From Prostheceraeus crozeri (taxonomy: Eukaryota > Platyhelminthes > Polycladida > Euryleptidae): a stretch of 64,000 nt of DNA. The translations under genes and the position numbers were made by a program. Of the stretch, positions 1 to 11,904 are shown one piece after another (the stretch's first letter is position 1; each line of letters opens with the position of its first letter). The notes beneath the pieces were generated by a model, which saw only the letters and a program-made list of their open reading frames with translations, did not search any database and had not been told where the DNA came from. Location: assembly GCA_907163375.1 (NCBI GenBank), contig CAJQUW010014413.1, positions 1 through 64,000 on the forward strand, read 5' to 3'.

Positions 1-101
1 CACCTGTCATAAGATTGTAATCAAGCTCCGTTCACAACCAGGCAACACCAACATCAAGCTTCGACAATTTTCATCCATACAATTAGTAGATAACTTTGAC
101 G

Positions 102-2729
102 TATACAGACCACCCAGGCGATTCGAATTTAAAAAAAGTGAAAAAAAGAATCCTAAACTTAGAAAAGCGAACCGAAAATTTTTACATCAAAACAATGTAG
201 AAGTGTTATAAAGACATCATATGTTATCAACCCATGCACTGCCACGAACACTACGAACCTGTGTAGATTGCAAATATTACTTGTACAAAAATGATACCTT
301 GTCGGAGCACCACTTAGAAGGCATTTTACTTGCATCTTGCTAAACGATTCGCAAATACACCGGACCATATTTATACATAAAGCTAGCTTTTGTATTCTAT
401 TAATGATCAGACATATAAACAGCAATCAATTCAGATTGCTTCAATTTTAGACAAATAATGTAGATTCCAAGATTGTTTCATAGGATTGTTGAAACATAGT
501 GTTGAAAAAAATCAAAAAAATACTGCTAGAAACTTCAGCAATGAAGACGATTTTATAATTTCTGTGGTTAAGAAAATTTCTTTAGTTGTCATGCTTCCAA
601 CCGCTAAATTGGCCTGAAACTTTGAACATCTCTTTCATATGAATATTCCAAGGCATATTGATATTTTCAAGTATTTATTCGATCGGTGTCTGTTAACTAA
701 AGTCATGCGAAATGGATCATATGACGAATTAAGGATCCTTATTCAGGTTCTTCATCAATATGGCAATTATTTTATACAGTGATAGAATGCACACTAAAGG
801 TTTCATCTGAAAATTATTGTAGTTTTTCAGAACTCGCAAGTCTAATATCATGCTAATAATATTGCTTAATTGGATGCATTTTTGTAAAGGAAGATAATGC
901 TCATAATTAAGCTATATTATTGGAGCAAAATTGATATTTTATTAGATGGGCAAACGTTAATTTAGATGTAAAAGTGTCAACTTGTATATTTACAATCAAT
1001 GAATTTGATAATGCTCAACTATGCAGCCCCATAGTGATTAGATGATAAATATTTCAAAAATGGAATTTTTCCGATAATAGACGGCTGCCAAAGAGAGAAA
1101 ATTATGCTGTCAGTGACTTACATTCGATTGGGTTCTTTACAGACCCTTTCCGTCAAGCTTTTGACTGTAAGTGGGCCTATTCCAGAAATCAAAACTGCCT
1201 GTTATGAAACATATATTAGTACTTTTTCAATCAAAACTTTACAGTGTAAATATACATCAATATCATAAATCTAAATTGATGAAAGCCGACGATAAATTAT
1301 TATGTTGGCTAAATCTTTGAAAATATTCCATAAAAAACTATCACCATGCAGCCTACTTCAACGGCCAATTATCGAGATCATGCTCCATGCACGTCTACTA
1401 AAATCTGCAACCAAGTCTACGTAAGCTTGGAATTGAATTGGAGACAGCCAATATTGAAAAACATTGACTTTATTTTTGTCTTCATTATTTTGTAATAAAG
1501 AACGAAAACGGAAATAAAATCAATGTCTCTCAATATTGGCTCTTTCCAATTCGATTCAAAACATGACAAATAGCCCAGACAATTTTTCTAAAACCAAGTC
1601 CAAGCTTTGCGATGCAAGGTTCTCATTGTCTTGGATCGTAGACACCACTTTCTCTCGTTGAATTTTTTGTGGGCATTCATATTTACTGGCGCATTTACCA
1701 GAAGTCACGAGTTGTTGAAGCACACGAGATAAGTGGATATCTCATAGCTCATCACACAGACGCTATGAAAATACATTTATATAGCGGGTAAAGCATGACG
1801 TAATCAGTATGACTGCAGTAATGCAAACGGTTGTCAAATTAGTTACAAAATAGTGCATTAAGCCTACTGGTACATATATTCTTCAATCTAAAACTCAGAA
1901 AGTTTCAGGTGGTTCTACGACAATAGGCTACACATATCCGATCATATCAGCTTCATATTAATGTCTTTATCAGTAGATACAAAATGATTATTATACACAT
2001 CAACTTTTTGAGTTGCACGTTAGTTACACGTACTTCACGAAAATTACAGTGAAAGTGGCAGTGCAATAAAAGATTCCATTGTGTATATCATCATCTTAAT
2101 TTCTTATGCCTATTTATCAACATTATGCAATGCACCTCACTCATTCGCACGAACTGAACCGCTTGTTTCACTAATCCAAAATCAGTCTTCTAGGAAAATT
2201 CGATTGTAGGCCTCCCGTGTGTCTATGGCAAGCCAGCATGGATTGATGTCTCGAATTCCTTGACTGATAAATTCGATGACATTCATTTGTAGCATGTAAA
2301 CCGCATGTACTTTCAGGATGCATCAATTCAGAATCGTGTAAAAGCTATAGCACCATGGACTCAAAGTTACTGTAAAAATTGTGCATTTACCGGAACGCAC
2401 TACGACAAGGCTTTGCCTTCAAGAATTTCTACATGACTTTTTTGGCTAATACGGGCACATTTTCCAATGCCTATATAATATAGTTATTACATAAGATTAT
2501 GCGATCGTCAAGATATGCATTCAATTGTCAACACATGGATGATAGCATGACTAAAGTAAAGGGCAACATGACAAAAAGTCATGTTGCGTTGTAAACATGT
2601 AAAAAGTGCCTGTACAACGAAACATTTTTCCTGCTCTACCAAAAAAGCGAAAAAAACGAATGCCACTCGATAAAAGCGAAAATTCAGGCATATTTTCGAA
2701 AAAGCGAATGTCTGGGTGGTCTGCGTATA
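102..2729. repeat. Possible inverted terminal repeats of an old element
   Basis: Positions 102-125 and the reverse complement of 2705-2729 share TATAC(R)CAGACCACCCAG followed by ATTCG, with A/T-rich GAAAAAAG-type sequence next to both. The 2.6 kb between them holds no convincing gene. This could be a non-autonomous DNA element with degenerate ends or two unrelated repeat copies in opposite orientation. No target duplication was identified. Confidence 0.3.
1428..1560. repeat. Short foldback (hairpin) element
   Basis: Two arms of about 48 bp, each with the core CCAATATTGA, a CATTGA block and a poly-T/A stretch, are inverted around a short AT-rich loop near 1476-1505. The arms differ at a few bases. 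The arrangement is that of a small foldback or miniature transposon; no coding capacity. Confidence 0.55.
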
Positions 2730-2730
2730 G

Positions 2731-4850
2731 TTTGTGCGTATGAAATGTAAACATGAAAATGATAATTGATGAATAGCCTACTAAAAGTGTGCAAGATCAT
2801 AGCTTTCTAATGAAGTTGTTATTTAGAAGAGTTCAGCATTTCAAATTCATAGAGGGGAAAACATTCATAGTCGGCAATTCATTTTGATCACAGTTAAGTA
2901 TGAGGACATCATGAATGTGTATGCGTAAGACAGCAAATTGAACGACAGGCAAACAACCTTCTCAAAAACCCATCGTTGGTTTAATAGCAATTTGTAGTGG
3001 CAAGACTTTTATACGCGGTACCATTGGCAGGCCTCACAGCAACTAAGCATGCAAAAATAAGTGGATAAACTAGGTCTTGTAAAATTAATTTATTTGTTTG
3101 GCTGTATTTATATAGCGCTGTACCCAAAGGAGGCTCAGCGCAAAAAACGGGCAGAAAGAGGACAGTGAAGCCATTCTTAGAATAATTTGTTTGTTTCTGA
3201 CTTCTTTCTTGAAGTTTTGCTGTTTTCTTGTAATGAACTGAAGTTTAAAAGAAATACTAAGATTTCATTGAATTTTAATCAAGCGGCGTCGCCATGCGCT
3301 TCTATAAGATTTCTGTATTCGATTAATGGCAAATAAATTTCGAATTCTTCAACCGAAGAAACAGCACTCAACCAGCATTTAAGGCAGGGAGAAGACAATT
3401 CATCAGCATATACATGTATGTTGATATATTACTTTCTAAGTTGAAATAATTACTGATAAATATTTACTAAAGTATGCCTGACAGTGTAATCAAAAATATG
3501 TTTGACGAAAATAGGAAAATAGAAAAACAATCTTAAAAAACTTTGCTTCTCAAAGCGTACTGAAAAATTCAACAACCATAGAAAAAACCCTACCCCCACC
3601 CTTCTGTTTCATAACGTTCTTGGACGAATCCCGAGACCTAATAACGTTCATGCCAAATTTCCGGAAGAATCTCACCCATGAATGTGGTACACAGGGTGGC
3701 GGCCAGATTTCAAGCTTCAAATTTCCGGGCGATTCAGGGTTCTTTTTACCGAATTTACACATCTTGACCAGATTTGCATTCCAATTACATCGCTCAAGAA
3801 TTATCCGGACATTTCTTTAAGCTATTTTTATCACATTTGAAACATTTCCTGTTTGAATTTTGCCACTAAATTTTGACGCGCTAGATAATGAACACTATTT
3901 GACTTCACCGCACTCAGTTATCAAAATTTTTGAATTCTGTGACCGCTGTTCCGTAGGTTTCCAAGCGCTTTTCCTCTTTGGCCTGCACTCAATGAAGTCC
4001 TTGGGATCTGAATAATTTCATATCGACAGAAAAGGTAATTTCCTGAACTTCCTAAAGATAAAAAATTCTTTATTTTCATCATGTGATTCATAAAATTCTA
4101 GAAAGTTGTATTTAGACGATTTATCAGACTGAAATGTTCAAACATGTTGAGTTGAAGTAACAAATGACAAGCAACAACCATGACAGAAAACCATGGCATC
4201 AAAATGTGCATGTTAATGCAATGGCACGATCCTATAAAGAAGTATCGACATGGGAATCCAGGAAACTGCCACACTGGACGAAAACCGTAGACGCCACCTG
4301 TGCGGCTCTCGGGACAGAATTGAATAGGACCGACGCTCTCCCGCGTGTCGTAAAAGACACTGTAAATGGCGAATCCAGGGCTGCCACTCTTATCAAAAAT
4401 AAAAACCGGAAAGTCAAATTGGAATGGACCCCCATAAAATGCGTAGCTGTGCGCCCCCTTAAAGTAAAAAATTACGATCAATCGATATCCCACAATCCGA
4501 TTAGTTTTGAAAGCGTTCAGGTAGAAGTTGGGTCTGCTGCAATAAAGATGCTAATGAATCCTCAGTCAACAAGTAAATAAATGGCATAATATTGCTACTG
4601 ATGCTTTTTCAAACATCAGTTTTTACCAGGTTCACTAGAATGCATGACTGGAAAAACTACTATTTTCGAAAGAACTGCTTTTGAAGTCTAAACAGAATGT
4701 ATTACTGAGACTCCTCCCTCTCCCGTAACTCAAAACCGGCATGAATAATCACCTTAACTGTTTCAAAAATAAACTTCTTCATTTCGTTCAGAAATTTTAC
4801 ATTCAAAATTAGAAGGCATTATTCTCGTGCAGCTGTCATTTTCTATTAAT
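2731..4850. other. Gene-poor stretch
   Basis: No supported gene. An open frame at 4164-4580 (138 codons, plus strand) has no recognisable domain, and its internal piece near 4370-4400 resembles sequence at 7385-7420, so it looks like part of a dispersed repeat. The GGTGGCGGCC sequence near 3697 reappears inverted near 10,677, again pointing to repeats. Confidence 0.4.
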
Positions 4851-4851
4851 C

Positions 4852-5460
4852 ATGCCAAGACGTCACACGATACAAGATCTTGTCTTTCTGGGAATGGCTT
4901 GCAAGCTGTTCGATGTTTGGAAGACTGACTCTGCAGAGCGGTCTGGTCACAACAAATACCTTAACACAAAATCCATGGATCAACGCAGTCTAAAAGCTTG
5001 GGCTGGCATTTCCTTATGAAGCTCAACTGAGCCATTTTTCTTTCGAGAAACTGACAATGAATGGCAAAAACTTCCTTTTCATGCTGTGTAAAGTGATGCC
5101 GAATGTCACAGGATAGGAGCATCTTCATGCAGGATGGAGTGCCAGCGCACTACTGCCGACCGATCGTAAATTATTTAAGCAATCATTTTCCTAAATCGTG
5201 GATTGACCGTCATGACAGCCTATGGAATGGCTTCCGATATTACAGCTAATGACTTGTGTGACTTTTTATTCGCTTGAACATGTTAAGAAAATGGTGCAAT
5301 GGAGTCATCCAATTCTTTTGGATGAACTGGAAAACAAAATTTGTACCGTTTTTCACCAGATTGACGAGCGATTGAGTGGAGACATGCTCTTACGCGGCTG
5401 ACTGAAGAATTAGATTATGTTCGGGCAAATGCTGAGCAAGAAGAAAATAAATTGTCATAG
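4852..5460 (+). pseudogene. mariner/Tc1-type transposase relic
   Basis: Fragments in shifted frames resemble DDE transposases of the mariner/Tc1 superfamily. After a piece containing RSLKAWAGIS, typical of the strand before the second catalytic Asp, comes QDGVPAHYCRPIVNYL near 5130-5180, matching the family's QDGAPAH block in which the D is catalytic. A further piece has LFA..HVKKMVQWSHP, the region after the last catalytic residue. Several stops and frameshifts break it and the N-terminal DNA-binding part is not recognisable. It is a dead copy. Superfamily assignment rests on pattern recognition; subfamily unknown. Confidence 0.6.
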
Positions 5461-6774
5461 TGTTACTAGTGTTAACAACTGCTTTCTTTTGAATCATAAA
5501 TAACTTGCAGAAAGTCATAATTGAGTCTCTAATTGCCATTTCAAAAAGCTTTGAAATGATCAGTGAGAGAATAGGGAATTTATAAGAAAGTGACGTTGGG
5601 GCTCATTGTGAGATATCCTCTTATATTAACAGGAAAAAAAATTATATCATAAACAAATATCTAAGTAAAGCATCATCCGCCACGTTACACAAAAAAATTA
5701 ATCCATGTCACACAGCATGAATTGACGACTAAAACCTATCGCACATTACAGACACCATGCTAGTTAATATGATACTTAATCTAAAATGATGCCCAGACCA
5801 TGAAAGGAAAAAAGGAAGAGATGAGAGAGATATTTGATTGAAGCCATTACGAGAAGTAGTGGACTAACTTTTCTGGAATTTTAGCCGTGCAGTCAGTATG
5901 CTTGTAGATAGTCAGTAACTCACATGCAGATAAATCTTCATCCGAACTATAGACATCTACAATTGATGAAATCCATGTAGTTGAAATCTCATTGTCTAGA
6001 GCTCGCTCTCAAAAATTCATGTTCGTAAACAGGAATGCAAATAGCACAAAGGTGAGCTGCCGAATTTCCAAGCATATCCAGGTACTGATGGTTTGCGCGG
6101 TGAGTTGCTGATTCCTTACAATAGGGTACATTGCAACGATGACGGCTAAGAAGCCTAAAACGTTTGCAGTTCCGACTGAAAAGTGCTTGTAGGTCCGGCA
6201 ATTATTCAAATCAAGCCTTTCTCTCATCTCTTGTATTTCAAAAATAAGAAGAAAAAACAATGACATATCTAAAAGAAATAAACAAACTTGTCACAGCTAC
6301 TTTATCAAACAAAACTCAGAGGCCATGGCACAAGTAAACATAGCATCAGTACGAAAGGAAATGTTGATCACTTAAGCAGTTGCTTGCAAGATTTCAATTT
6401 TCATTGGTGTCTTATCCGAAATTTAACCGCTTTTGCAACAGGTAATCGCATATTCATTCGTCAACCCCTTGTATTCCCGAAACATTTGGTAGATTTCTCT
6501 TTCATACTTTTATTTTTCTAGCACGCCCCTTGAAAGGCGCATTTTGTAGAGAATCAAAGCAATCAAAACTCCATACGAACGTAGTACAAATTTTTCGTCA
6601 ACCATTCCCACCTAAAATTATTTCTTATTTCGGAATCTTGATTACTTGCGTTGAGTCCTGTTTCTTCATGATTGACGAAGGAATCAGTGATTTGCAGTTG
6701 CAGAAGGATCTCTGATCAAGTGTCACGCGGATTTTTCGAAAGTACCTGCTTTGAAATTCATGATTGTTTAAAAT
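5461..6774. other. No gene seen
   Basis: AT-rich sequence with only short open frames (5989-6266, 6288-6521, 6530-6715) that show no domain or coding pattern. Confidence 0.4.
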
Positions 6775-7300
6775 TGAAGGGCCCCTTCACGAGCTGAATA
6801 GGCTCCTTCACAATCTAAAAGAAACCCTGACGATCTCAGAGGGCCCCTGTCGCTCTCAAAAGGGCTCTTCACAATCTGAAAAGGGCCCTTCACAATCTGA
6901 AAAGGGACCCCTCACGATGTCAAAAGGGCCCTTCACAATCTGAAAGGGCCCCTTCACAATCTTAAAAGGGCCTCAAAACGATCTCAAGAGGGCCCCCTCA
7001 CGATGTCAAAAGGGCTCTTCACAATCTCAAAAGGGCCCTTCACAATCTGAAAAGGGCCCCCTTACAACCTCAAAATGGCCCCCTCACAATCTCAAAAGGG
7101 CCCTTCACAATCTTAAAGGGACCCCTCACGATGTCAAAAGGGCCCTTCACAATCTGAAAGGGCCCCTTCACAATCTTAAAAGGGCCTCAAAACGATCTCA
7201 AGAGGGCCCCCTCACGATGTCAAAAGGGCCTTTCACACTCTTAATGGGCCCGTCACAATCTAAAAGGACTTCATAGCGATCTCAAGAAGGCCCCTACAAT
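6775..7300. repeat. GGGCCC-rich minisatellite
   Basis: About 25 tandem units of roughly 20 bp, of the form AAAGGGCCCCTTCACAATCT, fill the interval. Units vary (AACGATCTCAAG, ACGATGTCAA) and a block of about 240 bp is itself repeated, with near-identical sequence near 6900-7010 and 7125-7235, so the array shows higher-order structure. Confidence 0.85.
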
Positions 7301-7494
7301 GCTGCTTTAAGCAAATTTCTGTTCCTTGGTAGAACATTGTCCCACTACTTAGTTAAATTTAAAAAACGCCGGAATTCCGGTTAAAACCGGAAGAGTGGCA
7401 GCCCTGGGCGAATCAAAGGAACCTTTTACCACTGCAGCTCCGGTGTTGGCAGTCTGATAACTTCTTTCTCGTTGCCCTTCATCGGTGGCTATAC

Positions 7495-8271
7495 CCCTGT
7501 GGGAACGCATCTTGCTAATATCAACAGATTATCTGGCGAGGTAGCGATTTTGTGGATAATTTTTTAAAGGTTCATTTTCGTGTAAAAACTATCTCCGCAT
7601 GTGAAAATGGTCATAATTTGTCCAAAAGCATGTGCAAAATTAAAAAACGACAGGTGGCGAAAAAGTTGCTATAATTGGCTGGTAGATATTTGTTTACTAA
7701 TGCGAGCTGATTTTTCGCCAACCGGCGAAATCGTGGATATTGTAGCAACTAATCAGTGGTAAGTAGTAATGTTCGTATATTACCTTCACATGAAAATATA
7801 TTGTATACTCAGTCTGATCTGATAAAAAGGGATCTCTTTTTAATTCACGAAGGCTTAAACTAAAAAAAGTATTTGTCTTCCATAAATGTCGCAGTAAATG
7901 CTATGATATTATTCAAATATTTCTCATTGTTGCAAATTATTGAATGTCAAGAGATCTTATGAAAATTGATATATGCGGATTCTCTGTATTCTTATCATTA
8001 TCAAAGAATGATAGTCTGCACTTATATCTTAGATAGTTTATAGCCATATGTGGGGGATAGTGAGGAGGTGAGGGAGAGAATAAAGCCTCGGCTGTAGAGG
8101 CGGATTACTAAAGAAAATAAGAGAGAAAGTCAAAAGTAAAAGGTGACATATAGAGCGCGAATTGTCGCCGGCGAACTTCGCCAGCGAATATCCCGCAAAT
8201 ATGACTGAACTTTAGCATGATATTCTGCAGCTGACATTCGCCAGTTTTTCGCAAGATTCGTTCCCACAGGG
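7495..8271. mobile_element. Non-autonomous element with CCCTGTGGGAACG ends
   Basis: The left end reads CCCTGTGGGAACGCATCTTG and the right end is its inverted counterpart (CCCTGTGGGAACGAATCTTG on the minus strand). The 777-bp interior has no open frame of note and contains CGCCGGCGAA/TTCGCC motifs. Size and inverted ends suggest a miniature DNA transposon; I could not assign a superfamily or a clear target duplication. Confidence 0.55.
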
Positions 8272-8275
8272 ACTA

Positions 8276-8945
8276 AGCTGATATTGCGGGGGGATCCTGA
8301 CAACCGAATCTTATGTTGGGATATGCATAGCTTTCAGAGCTTCATCCCCTGTGGCATATTATGACCTCTCCCTTTCCAAAGTCCCCTCAGCGATGGCCGC
8401 CGCCCCTCTTCGACGGTGAAGGTTGGGGCGGACCATCGGGGATGCTAACTACCCCGGTCAATGCTGTTCACCCTTGGCATGGCAGTACTCCGGTGGTATC
8501 GGAGTGCCCATATCCTCACCAGCAGTGGGCATATATTTGCTTACTAGGTCTGTTGCTTTGTATTGTCTTGATACGAAGCCTCCTATCCACTGGACGGAGC
8601 CGGGTAAAACAACAACAATCGTAAACGTCAGAAGTACTCCAACTTATCATCCTTTTTGTATCAGTTTGCGCAGAAACAAAGGACACATGGTAACCGTCTG
8701 TCGTAAAATTTGTGTCTGATGTTTCCAGCAAAGTCAGATATAATGCTGGAGAATCAAAGTCTTGATCTTTCTTGATTCAAATGATAGCGATGGCGGTTCA
8801 AATAGACTATAGGTAAAAATTGCATGGAAAAAGTTATAAAAATAAAATTCATCAGTTGATGAAAATGAATTGCTCTTTGATCATTAGCGAGTACAAAAAA
8901 TTAATCTTTCTATCACTGTAATTCAGATCCTGACTGGAATCTTTA
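8276..8945. other. No supported gene
   Basis: Overlapping open frames at 8361-8624 and 8423-8719 are the longest here but lie in GC-richer repeat-like sequence and show no domain. Confidence 0.35.
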
Positions 8946-8949
8946 CATC

Positions 8950-9605
8950 AAGCGCGCCGGATTGTGCGCCGGGCTTATGAGGCCAAATTCTATTTATAGA
9001 TTATTCCAGACTAAGGCGCGCCGGTAGCAAAATCTATTTATAGATCGTTCCGGATTAAAGCGCGCCGGCACCAAATTCTATTTATAGATTCTACTCAATA
9101 AAAATCCGCATGATGAGTTTAATGCGTGCCGTAAACCGAACACAGTAATTTAACTTGAACGAGTACGTTTTCATCCTTTCATTCGCAATATTTTTTGCGT
9201 TATATTTGCACGAACGAAAAGGATACAGGCCATATTTCCACAGAACTGATTTACGCCGTATCTATAGAAACGTGTCTCTTTCATGGAGTTTGTCTGAGTA
9301 GATCGGTGTTTATGATATACGGCTGACGATTTACCACAAAAAGAAATGATAGAAAAGTAAATGCAATCTCGCAGCCAGTAGGCCTGAGTACTGGCCTATT
9401 ATTGAGTACTCTCTACAGTATACTGTTTGTTACTACTCCATTAGTATCCTAAAATGTACTTCATCAAAGGCCAAAGCGCGCCGCGCCGGCGCGACGGGAA
9501 GTGCGCTATTTATAAAAATTCCAGGATCCCGGCGCGTCAGCGCGCCGGGATATGTTCTATTTTTAGAAAATATAGCTTATCGAGCGCGCCGGCGCGCCGG
9601 ATTAA
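8950..9605. repeat. GGCGCGCC-rich repeat islands
   Basis: Two clusters (about 8950-9085 and 9473-9602) contain repeated palindromic GGCGCGCC/GCGCGCCGG cores, each beside CTATTTATAGAT-like A/T blocks, with a spacing of about 55-60 bp in the first cluster. The rest of the neighbourhood is AT-rich, so the islands stand out in base composition. Confidence 0.6.
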
Positions 9606-9749
9606 TCTAGTAAAACATGTAAAGATTCCAGTCGGGATGCAGATCTAATAAGTAGTTCATGGCTACAAACCACTGAATAAGAGCCTGATTAACTGTGCTT
9701 GTTTCAAAAAAAGCTAAGCAGCTACATGTGCGATTGAATGTGTAGGCCT

Positions 9750-10148
9750 ACTTAAGTTTAATCAAATAACTTTTATGGCTCTGATTGCTTTCAAAACAAT
9801 AGGCATAGTACCGGTAATGTCATCAAATGTTTAATAGACCTTCAGCTAATTCAGTAGTCTTGAAAGATTTTATTTGACCGTCGATTAGTATTTCGGTGTA
9901 CTTTGTTAAGAAACACATGTGTGTATATCGCCGCTAAACATTATACTCGGGGATATTACTTAAGTTTAATCAAATAACTTTTATCGCTCTGATTGCTTTC
10001 AAAACAATAGGCATAGTACCGGTAATGTCATCAAATGTTTAATAGGCCTTCAGCTAATTCAGTAGTCTTGAAAGATTTTATTTGACCGTCGATTAGTATT
10101 TCGGTGTACTTTGTTAAGAAACACATGTGTGTATATCGCCGTTAAACA
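9750..10148. repeat. Tandem duplication, 208-bp period
   Basis: The block at 9750-9940 is repeated almost exactly at 9958-10148. The two copies differ at only a few positions (for example ATGGCT/ATCGCT, ATAGACC/ATAGGCC). This is a recent duplication with no coding content. Confidence 0.9.
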
Positions 10149-10876
10149 CATGTATCCAGGTATTTAATGGCTGAGCTTTTTTTGCGCATATGGTATGAGC
10201 TAGCAAAATGTACTTGATTAGTTACTTAGAACCGTATCTATTGATATATTTCCCGCGTTTCTGGTATTGTCGGGACCCCATCAGAGAGCAAAATCTTTAC
10301 CGCTGGAAGAAGCTCCGGATGGTTCCATAAACTAGCGACCCCGACATTTGGAAGCAGTGGTCTATACATAAGCCCCATTGATTAGGTGGCCTTCTTGTCA
10401 TGATTTACTGTATGGCTTCGAACTCATGACTTAGCTTAAGTCACTGACTTTCATTCGAAATTCCAACGAAAACTCTGATGCACTTTAATTTAATAGAAAT
10501 AGTGGGCTTAAAAACAGCCATATTAATAACTGTTGAAATCCGAGAAATTCTGCTCATTGAACTTAGTGGTAAGTAGTCACAAAATGGCATTGCCGGGCAA
10601 TGTAAGAGCCACCTAATTGGCCATTTCACTAAAATTTAAGGGCGATTCCCGGGACGCAACAAAATTACCGCACTCGGCCGCCACCCTGGGTACAGTTATC
10701 TTACTAGAGTAAGAACTGCTACTTAGGCCTACTCATATGGCAGGCATCTGAGATGTCTTAATGCAGTGACATAGCAATTGAAAAGATAATCAGTTCTAAA
10801 TAATTTGGGAGTACATCATGCAAATATATTACCAACTGGGCAATTTTAGTAGGCCATCTCATCCCGTTCAAACATG

Positions 10877-11904
10877 CACTGTAAATCGCTGGATACGAAG
10901 ATTTCATACAAACATATACCAAAATTACATACAATTTGAAACTAACGTCTGATACGAGATTCTGGTATCTCTACAGAGATCTGGTATGTTTTTCATACCA
11001 CATCTCACTTACTTTAGTATGTGATTGGTATGTAGCGATACAAACTATTCTATCTGTGATTGGCTGTTTTACACTGAAAAACGAATTGTTGGTATGTTTT
11101 ATAGACGAGACCCGATGCAAATTCATCCTTATTCGTAAGCCTCTGGTATGTGTTTGGTATGTGCAGCTTTAAGTCACATAGCAAAAAAATATATATATTA
11201 CATACTACTGTCAAATAATTTTTTTTCGGTAATGCTAGTCGTGAATATTTTTTGTTTGATAGAGTGATATTTAAGTACATTAGATTTATTGTGAATTTTA
11301 TGCTCCACGAATATGTCGTCGATGCTACTTGTCTAGCAACATTAACAGGACGTTTAGGTTGCTGTGCCTTATGAACCAAGTTGATTCGCATCAATTCATT
11401 CAAATGATATCTTTCGTGCAATCATGTTAACTTATATATACCAAACAAAACTATTTTTGCGTTGATGAATTATAATGTGTTTTTATTTCGGATTGATAAC
11501 ATGCTTAATTTCAAAATTACATAATGCATAATTGTTGATGGTTGAATACTTATTGATTATATTCATGAAATGCCTTAGACTTACGTGTATTAAAATCGAA
11601 TTCAGTATTCGAAGTATGACTATTGAATGTCATTATCTCACTACTTACAAAACAGTAGTAACATTAGTGTGATCTTTATTGGCAAAAGGCCTTAAATCAA
11701 CATACTTAGGACATGATTTATGCTTTCTTTTGACATTGTGCTAGTATGGCTTTAGTATGTAAAGCATACCACATTTAAAATAACATACAAAAAGCATACA
11801 AATATATACCAAGAGAATACAGAAATATACAAAAAAAATATTTTGGTATGCATCCTTCGTATGTGATTGGTATTAATACCAATCAATTGAGCGATTTACA
11901 GTGT
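10877..11904. mobile_element. Non-autonomous element with ACTGTAAATCGCT ends
   Basis: CACTGTAAATCGCT at 10,878-10,891 is mirrored by AGCGATTTACAGTG at 11,890-11,903. Inside both ends lie many copies of GGTATG or its complement CATACC, in opposite orientation toward the two ends. Open frames at 10,936-11,172 and 11,050-11,421 are translations of these repeats. I read it as a 1-kb MITE-like element of unassigned superfamily. Confidence 0.55.

Noticed and set aside
4164-4580. 138-codon plus-strand frame
   Set aside because: No recognisable family and part of it resembles a dispersed repeat; minus-strand frames overlap it equally well.
8361-8719. Two overlapping frames of 87 and 98 codons
   Set aside because: No domain, no promoter or splice context, in repeat-like GC-richer sequence.
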